Source of the DNA: an uncultured Collinsella sp.
GTDB lineage: Bacteria; Actinomycetota; Coriobacteriia; Coriobacteriales; Coriobacteriaceae
Length of the DNA: 5,585 nucleotides
Reading direction: 5' to 3'
NCBI GenBank assembly: GCA_958438125.1
Contig: CAUBQN010000100.1
Span: 1-5,585 of the forward strand
Shown: piece by piece, positions 1-5,570 of the stretch
How the letters are laid out: each line of letters starts with the position of its first letter
Numbering within the stretch: position 1 is the stretch's first letter
The notes under the pieces: generated by a model
Database searches by the model: none
The model's input: the letters and a program-made list of their open reading frames with translations, nothing else
Told to the model about the DNA's origin: nothing
Made by a program: the position numbers and the translations under genes

Positions 1-83
1 GCAGCAGGGGCTCTCAATGTTTTTATGTCCTGCTCATATCGTCTCTGCCGGCAGTTAAGGAACGTCCCTAAGTGCCGGGTTTT

Positions 84-90
84 GAGGAGG
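84..90 (+). promoter_or_regulatory. Ribosome binding site that fixes the CPBP start
   Basis: GAGGAGG lies five bases before the ATG at 96. The longer reading from a GTG at 72 would place this Shine-Dalgarno sequence inside the coding region and has no comparable site of its own. The ATG at 96 is therefore the preferred start. Confidence 0.8.
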
Positions 91-95
91 TTGGC

Positions 96-1007
96 ATGCT
101 CAATGCGATGATTTGGGCGCTTGCCTGTTTTGGTGTTGTTGCTGCCGATATAGCCCTGAGCGTGGTTCTGTTTTCAGTTCTCGATGCCGTGTCGGTGCTG
201 ACGGGCTATCCGATCGACAATCTCGATATCCAATGGTTCCAGGCTGCCGCTCAGACGGCGTCATTTTTGATGGCGCTGCTGTGGTGGCGTTATCTGTGGC
301 CCCGCTCCTTCATGGCGCGCCGGCAAGGCGAGCGCCCGCTCGGTGGGGGAGCAAGCGCGGCATGGAAGCGCATTGCCTGCGTTGTCGTGATCGGCCTATC
401 CATGCAGGTGGTCATTAGCTACCTATGCGACGGCGTGCTGTCGCTGCTGCCCGAGGTCGCGGCAGACTATAGCGAGCTCGTCGAGGAAACGGGCATGGGC
501 GATACCAGCCTTCTTGCCGTCCTGACCACGGTGCTCGGCGCGCCGTTTTGCGAAGAGCTCCTGGTACGCGGCATCATCTTTGAGTTTTCGCTGCGTGCGT
601 TTAATCCGCAGTGCCGTCCGCTCTGGAAACGCCGGCGCCGCGCGAACGCGCAAGACGGCGCTATAGTGCCCTGGGCGGCCCCGAGTACCTGGGGCGTCGC
701 CGCGGCAATCGTGCTGCAGGCGGCGGTCTTCGGCTTTATGCACATGAACTGGGTGCAGGGCTGCTACGCGGGCGCTGCCGGCCTCATTTTTGGTTGGGCA
801 CTCGTGACCACCGGAAAGCTTCGCTACACGATTCTGCTGCACTTTGCGTTTAATGCCGGGTCGTATCTCATGAGGCTGCTGTGGTTTGTGAGCACACCGC
901 TCGACGTGGCAATTACGGTCGCTATCGCCGGTGTTATCCTCGTTGAGGCAATGCGCTCACTGCGCCACGCATGCGAGACGGGCATAGCGACAGCGCCGCT
1001 GCCCTAG
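96..1007 (+). CDS. CPBP family intramembrane glutamic endopeptidase (Abi/CAAX-like)
   Basis: This encodes a 303-residue polytopic membrane protein. The three CPBP motifs are visible: EExxxR (E153, E154, R158, in EELLVRG), FxxxH (F212 to H216, FGFMH) and HxxxN (H249 to N253, HFAFN). In the family the paired Glu and the two His form the intramembrane active site. Members include Rce1-type CAAX proteases and bacterial Abi proteins linked to bacteriocin maturation or self-immunity. About seven hydrophobic segments can be seen, the first directly at the N-terminus, so there is no cleavable signal peptide. Between motifs 1 and 2 sits a basic loop (KRRRR, about residues 180-184), which makes this spacing longer than I expect for the family. 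The gene ends in a 4-base overlap with the convergent ygiQ gene. No substrate gene lies nearby, so the physiological target is unknown. The fold assignment is firm; the role is not. Confidence 0.9.
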   Translation: MLNAMIWALACFGVVAADIALSVVLFSVLDAVSVLTGYPIDNLDIQWFQAAAQTASFLMALLWWRYLWPRSFMARRQGERPLGGGASAAWKRIACVVVIGLSMQVVISYLCDGVLSLLPEVAADYSELVEETGMGDTSLLAVLTTVLGAPFCEELLVRGIIFEFSLRAFNPQCRPLWKRRRRANAQDGAIVPWAAPSTWGVAAAIVLQAAVFGFMHMNWVQGCYAGAAGLIFGWALVTTGKLRYTILLHFAFNAGSYLMRLLWFVSTPLDVAITVAIAGVILVEAMRSLRHACETGIATAPLP

Positions 1008-3121
1008 TTGCGGCGACCGCCTCCGTTGGCGCCCTGACGCCCCTGTGCCGCGCGATTGCGACCGGCAGTGTTCTGCGCGCGGGACATACCGCCGTGACCC
1101 TTGCTGCCCTTGGGCCCCTTGCCGGCGGCGCCACCGTGGGCCTTGCCGCCCTTCTTGCCGGTGCCATGCCCACCGCCGGCAGATGTCTCGCCCGGGCGCG
1201 GCGGCACGGGACGGATCAGGCAATGCTTGGTGTAGCCGATCAGGTCGCGACGGCCGGCCTTTTCTAGCGCCTCGCGTACTAGCTTGTAGTTCTCGGGCTT
1301 GCGATACTGGATGAGCGCGCGTTGCATGGCCTTCTCGTGCGGGTCGCGCGCCACATAGATCGGCTCCATGGTGCGCGGATCCACGCCGGTGTAGTACATG
1401 CAGGTCGACATAGTGGACGGTGTGGGGTAGAAGTCCTGCACCTGCTCGGGCATGTAGCCCATGTCGCGCACGGCTTCGGCAAGGTCCACGGCTTCCTTCA
1501 TCGTTGAACCGGGGTGACTCGAAATCAGGTACGGCACCACATACTGCTTGAGTCCGTATTCGCGGTTCAGGCGTTCAAATTTACGGCAGAACGCATCGTA
1601 GACGGCGCGGCTCGGCTTGCCCATCACGGACAGCACCGCGTCGCTCACGTGCTCGGGCGCTACGCGCAGCTGGCCCGAGACATGGTGCTCCAGCAGCTCG
1701 CGCAAAAACTCGTCCGAGGCGTCGGCCATGGTGTAGTCAAAGCGGATGCCGCTGCGGACGAAGACCTTCTTGACGCCCGGCAGCTGGCGCAGGTCGCGCA
1801 ACAGCTGCGTGTAGCCGCTCTCGTCGACCACCATGTTCTTGCACACACTCGGCCACAGGCAGCGCTTATTCTTGCACACGCCGTGCTTGAGCTGCTTGTC
1901 GCAGGCGGGACGGCTAAAGTTTGCCGTCGGCCCGCCCACGTCGTTGATGTAGCCCTTAAACTCGGGATCGCGCGTGAGCAGCTCGGCCTCGCGCATGATC
2001 GAGTCGTGGCTGCGCATCTGCAACACGCGCCCCTGGTGGAAGGTGAGGGCGCAAAATGAGCACTCACCAAAACAGCCACGGTTGGAGCTAATGGAAAACT
2101 TGATTTCGGCAAAGGCCGGCACGCCGCCCGCTGCGTCGTAATCGGGATGCCAATCGCGTGCGTAGGGGAGCTCGGCCACCTCGTCCATCTCATCGGTGGT
2201 GAGTGTCGCCGATGGCGGGTTCTGCACCACATAGACGCTGTTGGGGTAGGGCTCTACCAGGCGGTGTCCGGTGATGGGGTCCATATTCTGCTGCTGCACA
2301 TTGAAGCTGCGTGCGTAGTTGAGCTTGTCGGCGGTAAGGTCGTCCCAGCTGGGCAGCAGGTCGTAGTCGTAGACCTCGTCGAGCGAACCCGTGCGGTAAA
2401 CGGTGCCGTTGATATAGGTGATCTGATCGACGGGCAGCCCCGCGTCGAGCGCGTCGGCAATCTCGACAATCGCGTGCTCGCCCATGCCGTAGATGAGGAT
2501 GTCGGCGCCCGAGTCGAGCAGTACCGAGCGCTTGAGTTTGTCCTGCCAGTAGTCGTAGTGGGCTAGGCGGCGCAGGCTCGCCTCGATACCGCCGATGATG
2601 ATGGGGGCATCCTTGAACGTCTGGCGGATAAGGTTGCCGTAGACCGTGACGGCTCGGTTGGGACGGCGCCCCTCCTCGCCACCGGGGGTATAGGCATCGG
2701 TGTGGCGGCGGTGCTTGGTCACCGAATAGTGGTTGACCATGGAGTCCATGTTACCGGCGCTGACGAGAAAGCCCAGGCGCGGCTCACCGAGTACGCTGAT
2801 GCTGGCGGGATCAGTCCAGTCGGGCTGGCAGATGATGCCCACTTTGTAGCCGTGCGCGTCGAGTACGCGGCTGACGATGGCCATGCCAAAGCTGGGGTGG
2901 TCCACGTAGGCGTCGCCGCAGATGTAGACAAAGTCGCACTGGTCCCAGCCGCGCGCATCCATGTCGGCGCGGCTGACGGGGAGGAACTTATCGCGGCCCG
3001 GGCGCCAGGGACGGGCAGGCGCTGCCGGGGCATGTGCGGGGCGCGAGCTCTGCGCCTTGCCGCCACGCTTTTGCTGCTGGCTGCGCTGGTTGTTCTGAGC
3101 GTGCTGAGGCTTTTTTGCCAC
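1004..3121 (-). CDS. ygiQ: YgiQ family radical SAM protein (UPF0313)
   Basis: This encodes a cytoplasmic protein of 705 residues, close to the length I recall for E. coli YgiQ. The radical SAM motif CxxxCxxC is at C350, C354 and C357 (CFGECSFC), which should bind the [4Fe-4S] cluster that cleaves S-adenosylmethionine. A second cysteine set at C407, C416, C421 and C427 may hold another cluster or zinc. The N-terminal domain (about 45-330) has YgiQ hallmarks such as FVYICGDAYVDHPSFG and GGIEASLRR. Both ends are basic and low in complexity: a Gln/Lys/Arg/Pro-rich start of about 40 residues, and a 62-residue Gly/Lys/Arg tail from about residue 644. The GTG start at 3121 is chosen because GGGAGGG precedes it, a -10-like TACAAT lies about 30 bases upstream, and family similarity begins after it. 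A longer reading to 3292 would run through that promoter. No reaction is established for YgiQ, so the function stays unknown. Confidence 0.93.
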   Translation of the reverse strand: MAKKPQHAQNNQRSQQQKRGGKAQSSRPAHAPAAPARPWRPGRDKFLPVSRADMDARGWDQCDFVYICGDAYVDHPSFGMAIVSRVLDAHGYKVGIICQPDWTDPASISVLGEPRLGFLVSAGNMDSMVNHYSVTKHRRHTDAYTPGGEEGRRPNRAVTVYGNLIRQTFKDAPIIIGGIEASLRRLAHYDYWQDKLKRSVLLDSGADILIYGMGEHAIVEIADALDAGLPVDQITYINGTVYRTGSLDEVYDYDLLPSWDDLTADKLNYARSFNVQQQNMDPITGHRLVEPYPNSVYVVQNPPSATLTTDEMDEVAELPYARDWHPDYDAAGGVPAFAEIKFSISSNRGCFGECSFCALTFHQGRVLQMRSHDSIMREAELLTRDPEFKGYINDVGGPTANFSRPACDKQLKHGVCKNKRCLWPSVCKNMVVDESGYTQLLRDLRQLPGVKKVFVRSGIRFDYTMADASDEFLRELLEHHVSGQLRVAPEHVSDAVLSVMGKPSRAVYDAFCRKFERLNREYGLKQYVVPYLISSHPGSTMKEAVDLAEAVRDMGYMPEQVQDFYPTPSTMSTCMYYTGVDPRTMEPIYVARDPHEKAMQRALIQYRKPENYKLVREALEKAGRRDLIGYTKHCLIRPVPPRPGETSAGGGHGTGKKGGKAHGGAAGKGPKGSKGHGGMSRAQNTAGRNRAAQGRQGANGGGRRN

Positions 3122-3124
3122 GAT

Positions 3125-3131
3125 CCCTCCC
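3125..3131 (-). promoter_or_regulatory. Ribosome binding site for ygiQ
   Basis: On the minus strand GGGAGGG is followed by ATC and then the GTG start. The spacing is short (3-4 bases), but this is the only strong Shine-Dalgarno match near the N-terminus. It decides for the 705-residue form over the upstream ATG codons at 3202 and 3292, which lack such a site. Confidence 0.65.
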
Positions 3132-3152
3132 GGTGTTTGTATGCTGCACGTA

Positions 3153-3158
3153 ATTGTA
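3153..3158 (-). promoter_or_regulatory. Probable -10 box of the ygiQ promoter
   Basis: The minus strand reads TACAAT, matching TATAAT at five of six positions. Transcription would start near 3146, giving a leader of about 25 bases before the GTG. No good -35 hexamer lies at 16-18 bp. At 19-20 bp only weak matches (TTAGCC, TTTAGC) occur, inside the neighbouring inverted repeat. Either the promoter is weak or it needs an activator. Confidence 0.4.
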
Positions 3159-3193
3159 ACCAGTCTTTTTGGGATGGGGCTAAAAAGACTGGT
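3159..3193. repeat. Perfect 12-bp inverted repeat between divergent genes
   Basis: ACCAGTCTTTTT at 3159-3170 is repeated inverted as AAAAAGACTGGT at 3182-3193, with an 11-base spacer. In RNA the stem could grow by a G-U and a G-C pair, leaving a 7-base loop. No T-run follows on either strand, so it is not a standard terminator. It abuts the ygiQ -10 box exactly, where a regulator-binding dyad would sit. It could equally be a structural element at the head of the divergent region. Confidence 0.7.
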
Positions 3194-3357
3194 GGAGTAC
3201 ATGAGCTGACGGATTGGCGCGTCGATGCGGGTGCCGTTTGTTTCCAGACTGTGTATCCCTGTGTCGAAGGGGTCGTCTCGCGCGCACGCCATGTTGTCAA
3301 TGGGTTACAGTATGAACGGCGGCTATGTTTCCGCCAACGCACGAGAGAGTCGTCAAC

Positions 3358-3364
3358 AAGGAGG
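3358..3364 (+). promoter_or_regulatory. Ribosome binding site for the DUF1275 gene
   Basis: AAGGAGG, a near-perfect anti-16S match, lies ten bases before the ATG at 3375. An ATG at 3365 directly abuts it but is out of frame. Upstream in-frame starts back to 3225 have no site and would add 50 residues unlike the family N-terminus. Confidence 0.8.
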
Positions 3365-3374
3365 ATGCACGACG

Positions 3375-4091
3375 ATGCAGCGTGCCAAACAGATATCGGA
3401 GTCTATTGAGCTGGGCATCATCTTGGCGCTCGCCGGTGGCTTTATGGACGTGTATTCGTACATTGGGCGCGACCATGTTTTCGCCAACGCGCAGACAGGC
3501 AACATCCTGCTCGTGGGCGTGAGCATCTCGGAGGGCAACTGGGCACTTGCGGAGCGCTACTTCTTCCCTGTGGTGTCGTTTGCCGTGGGTATTATGCTTG
3601 CCGATCTGGTACACGAGCGGTTTGGCAGCGTGATCCACTGGCGTCAGGTGACGGTGTTCTTTGAAGCCGTCATCTTGCTGGGCGTGAGCTTTATCCCGGG
3701 CGGAAATTTCAACCTGCTCGCCAACTGCCTCACCTCGTTTGCCTGCGGCATGCAGGTCGAGAGCTTCCGCAAGATCCACGGTCACGGCATCGCTACGACC
3801 ATGTGCATCGGCAACTTGCGCAACGCGCTGCAAAACGTGGACGATTACATCATCACCCACAGGCGCGGCTTTTTGGAAAACGGCCTGCTGTACTTTGGCG
3901 TGATCTTTACCTTTGTGTTTGGCGCCGTGTTGGGCAACTGGTGTATTGAGCGCATGGGCCTGCACGCCATCGTCGTGGCGAGCTTGCTGCTGTTTGTCGC
4001 ATTTGCCATCATGTTCATCGACCGCGAGCGCGACTTGCGCTTACGCTGGAAGGTTGCGGCCGAGGCTTGGAAAGAGGGCTGCCGAAAGTAA
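3375..4091 (+). CDS. YoaK family (DUF1275) membrane protein
   Basis: This encodes a 238-residue integral membrane protein, about the usual DUF1275 length. The N-terminal family signature is clear: GGFMDVYSYIGRDHVFANAQ at 21-40, followed by TGN (41-43). A second block at 125-151, with GMQVESFRK, then ATTMCIGNLRNA, matches the other conserved stretch. The TGN and IGNLR elements occur in the two halves of the protein, suggesting an internal two-fold repeat. About six hydrophobic segments are seen (12-30, 66-82, 93-108, 112-127, 168-188, 197-215), and the C-terminus is charged and probably cytoplasmic. The gene is divergent from ygiQ and is closed by its own terminator, so it looks monocistronic. 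No convincing promoter was found in the 253-bp upstream gap; TTGTCA at 3294 has no -10 at correct spacing. The family has no established function; transport is often supposed but unproven. Confidence 0.92.
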   Translation: MQRAKQISESIELGIILALAGGFMDVYSYIGRDHVFANAQTGNILLVGVSISEGNWALAERYFFPVVSFAVGIMLADLVHERFGSVIHWRQVTVFFEAVILLGVSFIPGGNFNLLANCLTSFACGMQVESFRKIHGHGIATTMCIGNLRNALQNVDDYIITHRRGFLENGLLYFGVIFTFVFGAVLGNWCIERMGLHAIVVASLLLFVAFAIMFIDRERDLRLRWKVAAEAWKEGCRK

Positions 4092-4097
4092 CCGAAT

Positions 4098-4124
4098 GCG
4101 GCAAAGGGGCTGTCCCTTTGCCGC
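4098..4124. repeat. 11-bp perfect hairpin just after the DUF1275 stop codon
   Basis: GCGGCAAAGGG at 4098-4108 pairs perfectly with CCCTTTGCCGC at 4114-4124 around a 5-base loop (GCTGT). It begins seven bases after the TAA stop. There is no T-run on either side, so it is probably not the terminator itself. It may protect the 3' end of the mRNA or be a dispersed palindromic element. Confidence 0.75.
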
Positions 4125-4140
4125 GCTGATCAATATTGGG

Positions 4141-4172
4141 GAGGGGACGGCCATCTCGGCCGCCCCTTTTTT
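4141..4172 (+). terminator. Intrinsic terminator of the DUF1275 gene
   Basis: GGGG (4143-4146) and CGGCC (4148-4152) pair with GGCCG (4158-4162) and CCCC (4163-4166), leaving a bulged A at 4147 and a 5-base loop. Six T residues follow (4167-4172). The GC-rich stem plus T-run fits rho-independent termination on the + strand. It also marks the right edge of the GC-rich segment. Confidence 0.88.
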
Positions 4173-4285
4173 GGAGTCTTAAGCGCTAAGGTGCATGTTT
4201 GTAATGACAAGATTTGACGTCAGCAAAGCGTGTTACTTGAGGCTATAGAATAAAAATGTCATCTTTCCAGCTATGATTATTAGTT

Positions 4286-4291
4286 AAGGGG
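4286..4291 (+). promoter_or_regulatory. Ribosome binding site for the broken ABC gene
   Basis: AAGGGG lies eight bases before an ATG at 4300. That ATG opens a frame (MSELFIQNK...) that stops after 31 codons at 4393-4395. It is probably the original translation start of the decayed gene. The stretch 4173-4285 is AT-rich, and I found no well-spaced promoter there despite an isolated TTGACG at 4214. Confidence 0.45.
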
Positions 4292-4299
4292 ATGGACAT

Positions 4300-4742
4300 A
4301 TGTCAGAGCTTTTTATTCAAAATAAGACGACAGTAATCAAGTTGATAATCAAGGCGGAGAACTGTCCTCTTTATTGCTTTGTAGAGCCTTTCTGAGCAGC
4401 TATTCTATTATTAGTCTGGATGAGTCTTGCAACAATTTAGATAGTGTTTCGATATCCTTTTTGAAAGTAGCGTTTACGCAGGAGATGAAAAAGCATGCCG
4501 CCATTATTGCGGATCATGGACATGGTTTTGAACAATTTGCAGACTATGTAATACAGTTCCAGGAGCCAGGAAAAAACTATCTAGCTCCTGAATGTTGTTA
4601 CGAACTGCTTTTTGCGATTTATTCGAGATGCTCTTCAATCCGAGCCCTAAGAAGGGCAATGGCTGTAGGTATTCCAATTGCGGCGGCTAATTCGGCTTTA
4701 TCCAAAACCTGTATGCTAAAGCACGATTGTTTATCACATTGA
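4300..4742 (+). pseudogene. ABC transporter ATPase remnant, truncated and frameshifted
   Basis: An open frame from 4326 to 4742 shows the second half of an ABC ATPase: a signature-like QGGE stretch (codons from 4350), LLLCRAFLSS, a Walker B/D-loop reading LDESCNNLD (compare LDEPTNNLD), then IIADHGHGFEQFADYVIQF, where the H-loop histidine sits. Walker A (GxxGxGKS/T) and the Q-loop are absent. The Walker B proline-threonine is replaced by Ser-Cys and the signature has lost LSG. A start with a ribosome site at 4300 gives MSELFIQNK in a different frame that ends at 4395, and the ATPase frame has a TAA at 4323. This fits an internal deletion that fused the gene's start to its C-terminal half out of frame. 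Recognisable homology ends near 4580. Beyond 4618 the frame is just antisense to the next gene. It cannot bind ATP normally. The ABC subfamily cannot be told. Confidence 0.65.
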
Positions 4743-5158
4743 AGGACGATAACTGAAGATAGTTTCACTTCCCGTTGGCTGAATATATCGTAATCTCCAA
4801 ATAGGAAGTTACCTTTTATTGTGTAATTCGGTATGTTCGTTATGCACTTCATCTCAAGTCTGTTTAGGCCATAATCAAACACCGCAACTTCCTCGTGTTC
4901 GATGATGAGCGCAACCCTGGGCATGTTGCTAAAACCACCGTCGACGACAGTGAAGAGTTTTTCATTTGCATCGTCATAAACGGTATATTTAAGACTCAAT
5001 AGCTGTCCTAGTGGACCCGTGAACCCATGTTTTTTGATGTTGAGGCTGTCTCCCGCTGGGTTGATGAGAGCCAGAGTATGCGGATAAGGGTTACCTTCAA
5101 TTGAGATTCGATATTCGTTTGTAGCCGTCTTGCTCGATTTAGGACCACTAGCCACCAT
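4619..5158 (-). CDS. LURP-one-related / tubby C-terminal-like fold protein
   Basis: This encodes a 179-residue soluble protein with no signal peptide. Residues from about 54 to 175 show the alternating strand pattern of the LURP-one-related (LOR, tubby/scramblase-like) barrel: LKYTVYDDANEKLFTV, VALIIEHEEVAVFDY, PNYTIKGNFLFGDYDIF, SSVIVLQ, SCFSIQVLD. It then closes with a hydrophobic helix (AELAAAIGIPTAIALL, 155-170), as the central helix does in that fold. The Y-x-I-x-G and DYDI elements are typical. The first 45 residues are not recognised. The start ATG at 5158 has a modest GAGG ten bases upstream. A promoter with TTGACA and TATTTT lies about 150 bases upstream. The gene is convergent with the ABC remnant, AT-rich, and probably recently acquired or fast evolving. 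Bacterial LOR proteins have no agreed function; lipid or membrane binding is an inference from the fold. Confidence 0.7.
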   Translation of the reverse strand: MVASGPKSSKTATNEYRISIEGNPYPHTLALINPAGDSLNIKKHGFTGPLGQLLSLKYTVYDDANEKLFTVVDGGFSNMPRVALIIEHEEVAVFDYGLNRLEMKCITNIPNYTIKGNFLFGDYDIFSQREVKLSSVIVLQCDKQSCFSIQVLDKAELAAAIGIPTAIALLRARIEEHLE

Positions 5159-5294
5159 GCGTCATCGCCTCGATCGAATTGGAACCGTCTTCTGCTTCGT
5201 GCGGAGAATTACGCTGTACGTTGCAGTAGATGCAGCTGCAATAACCGCATGGGCAATTTCTAACAAAATGAATGACGTTATTTGCTGCATGCAT
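5148..5294 (-). CDS. Doubtful short cysteine-rich reading frame
   Basis: From an ATG at 5294 this frame codes 48 residues (63 if started at the ATG at 5339). It contains NCPCGYCSCIYC, five cysteines spaced C-x-C-x2-C-x-C-x2-C, which could bind metal. Its TAG stop at 5150-5148 overlaps the start of the LURP-one-like gene by 11 bases, an arrangement seen with translational coupling. Against it: no clear Shine-Dalgarno precedes either ATG, the 5339 start lies upstream of the proposed promoter, and I know no family match. It may be a real leader peptide, a frameshifted N-terminal extension of the LURP-one-like protein, or chance. Confidence 0.22.
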   Translation of the reverse strand: MHAANNVIHFVRNCPCGYCSCIYCNVQRNSPHEAEDGSNSIEAMTHGG

Positions 5295-5306
5295 GTTTTT
5301 CACTAC

Positions 5307-5335
5307 AAAATATCTTTTTATAAACGTATTGTCAA
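5307..5335 (-). promoter_or_regulatory. Sigma-70-type promoter for the LURP-one-like gene
   Basis: On the minus strand a perfect TTGACA (5335-5330) is followed after exactly 17 bp by TATTTT (5312-5307), four of six to TATAAT. Transcription would start near 5300, leaving a leader of about 140 bases before the ATG at 5158. This leader covers the short cysteine-rich frame. Confidence 0.6.
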
Positions 5336-5401
5336 ACATATATTGCTAAAACAGAAGCAATTTATAGACTGAGTCGGTCGCATTCTTTGGGCGATTGCTC
5401 C

Positions 5402-5407
5402 TATAAT
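5402..5407 (+). promoter_or_regulatory. Perfect TATAAT -10 box upstream of the last gene
   Basis: TATAAT stands in an AT-poor surrounding on the + strand. No good -35 is found at 16-18 bp, and at 19 bp only GTCGCA (three of six) occurs. If used, transcription starts near 5414 and gives a leader of about 157 bases before the ATG at 5571. Confidence 0.4.
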
Positions 5408-5456
5408 CTAGCCTTCGCTGCTGTCGGGAGGGAAGAACTAGGGCTCCGTTATTCTG

Positions 5457-5511
5457 TTGAAACGCTTTAACACTTTTGACGTTCTCACGCGTTTTTTGTT
5501 TCAAAAGCGTT
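5457..5511. repeat. Nested inverted repeats with competing pairings
   Basis: TTGAAAC (5457-5463) is the reverse complement of GTTTCAA (5498-5504). AACGCTTT (5461-5468) is the reverse complement of AAAGCGTT (5504-5511). AAACGC (5460-5465) also pairs with GCGTTT (5489-5494), which runs into a six-T tract (5492-5497). The three pairings share bases, so they exclude one another. They lie in the predicted leader of the + strand gene at 5571. The loops are long, so this could be chance. Confidence 0.4.
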
Positions 5512-5528
5512 AGGATGGGACTCATAGC

Positions 5529-5551
5529 GTGGGGCGTAATGGATGCCCCGC
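5529..5551 (+). promoter_or_regulatory. Small GC-rich hairpin just before the last ribosome site
   Basis: GGGGC (5531-5535) pairs with GCCCC (5545-5549) and is extended outward by T-G and G-C pairs to seven base pairs with a 9-base loop. It ends eight bases before GGGAGG. No T-run follows, so it is not a terminator. It could affect ribosome loading or mRNA stability. Confidence 0.35.
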
Positions 5552-5558
5552 ACACGAT

Positions 5559-5564
5559 GGGAGG
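5559..5564 (+). promoter_or_regulatory. Ribosome binding site for the gene entering at the right end
   Basis: GGGAGG lies six bases before the ATG at 5571, ideal spacing, and supports a real start codon there. Confidence 0.7.
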
Positions 5565-5570
5565 CTATCA

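Noticed and set aside
3..71. Open frame ending in TAA at 69-71, possibly the tail of an upstream gene
   Set aside because: Only 22 codons with no recognisable sequence; the nearby CTGCCGGCAG palindrome (45-54) is too short to call a terminator.
1514..2566. Long + strand open frames (181 and 139 residues) opposite ygiQ
   Set aside because: They mirror the codons of a well-supported radical SAM gene. The composition is typical of antisense shadows in GC-rich DNA and no family motif is seen.
3122..3292. N-terminal extension of ygiQ by 57 codons to an ATG at 3292
   Set aside because: It lacks a Shine-Dalgarno site, runs through the predicted -10 box and dyad, and has no family similarity.
2702..3409. 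235-residue + strand frame across the start of ygiQ and the divergent region
   Set aside because: It is antisense to the ygiQ N-terminus and reads through the divergent intergenic region. There is no ribosome site and no recognisable domain.
3297..3965. 222-residue minus-strand frame opposite the DUF1275 gene
   Set aside because: His/Ala/Val-rich shadow of a gene with clear family signatures and an excellent ribosome site.
4560..4590. Inverted repeat CAGGAGC/GCTCCTG as a terminator for the LURP-one-like gene
   Set aside because: The stem is only seven pairs with a 17-base loop, and no T-run follows on the minus strand; it lies within the ABC remnant.
5346..5555. 69-residue minus-strand frame at the right end
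   Set aside because: It begins at a GTG with no ribosome site, and has no motif. It lies under the promoter and leader of the + strand gene.
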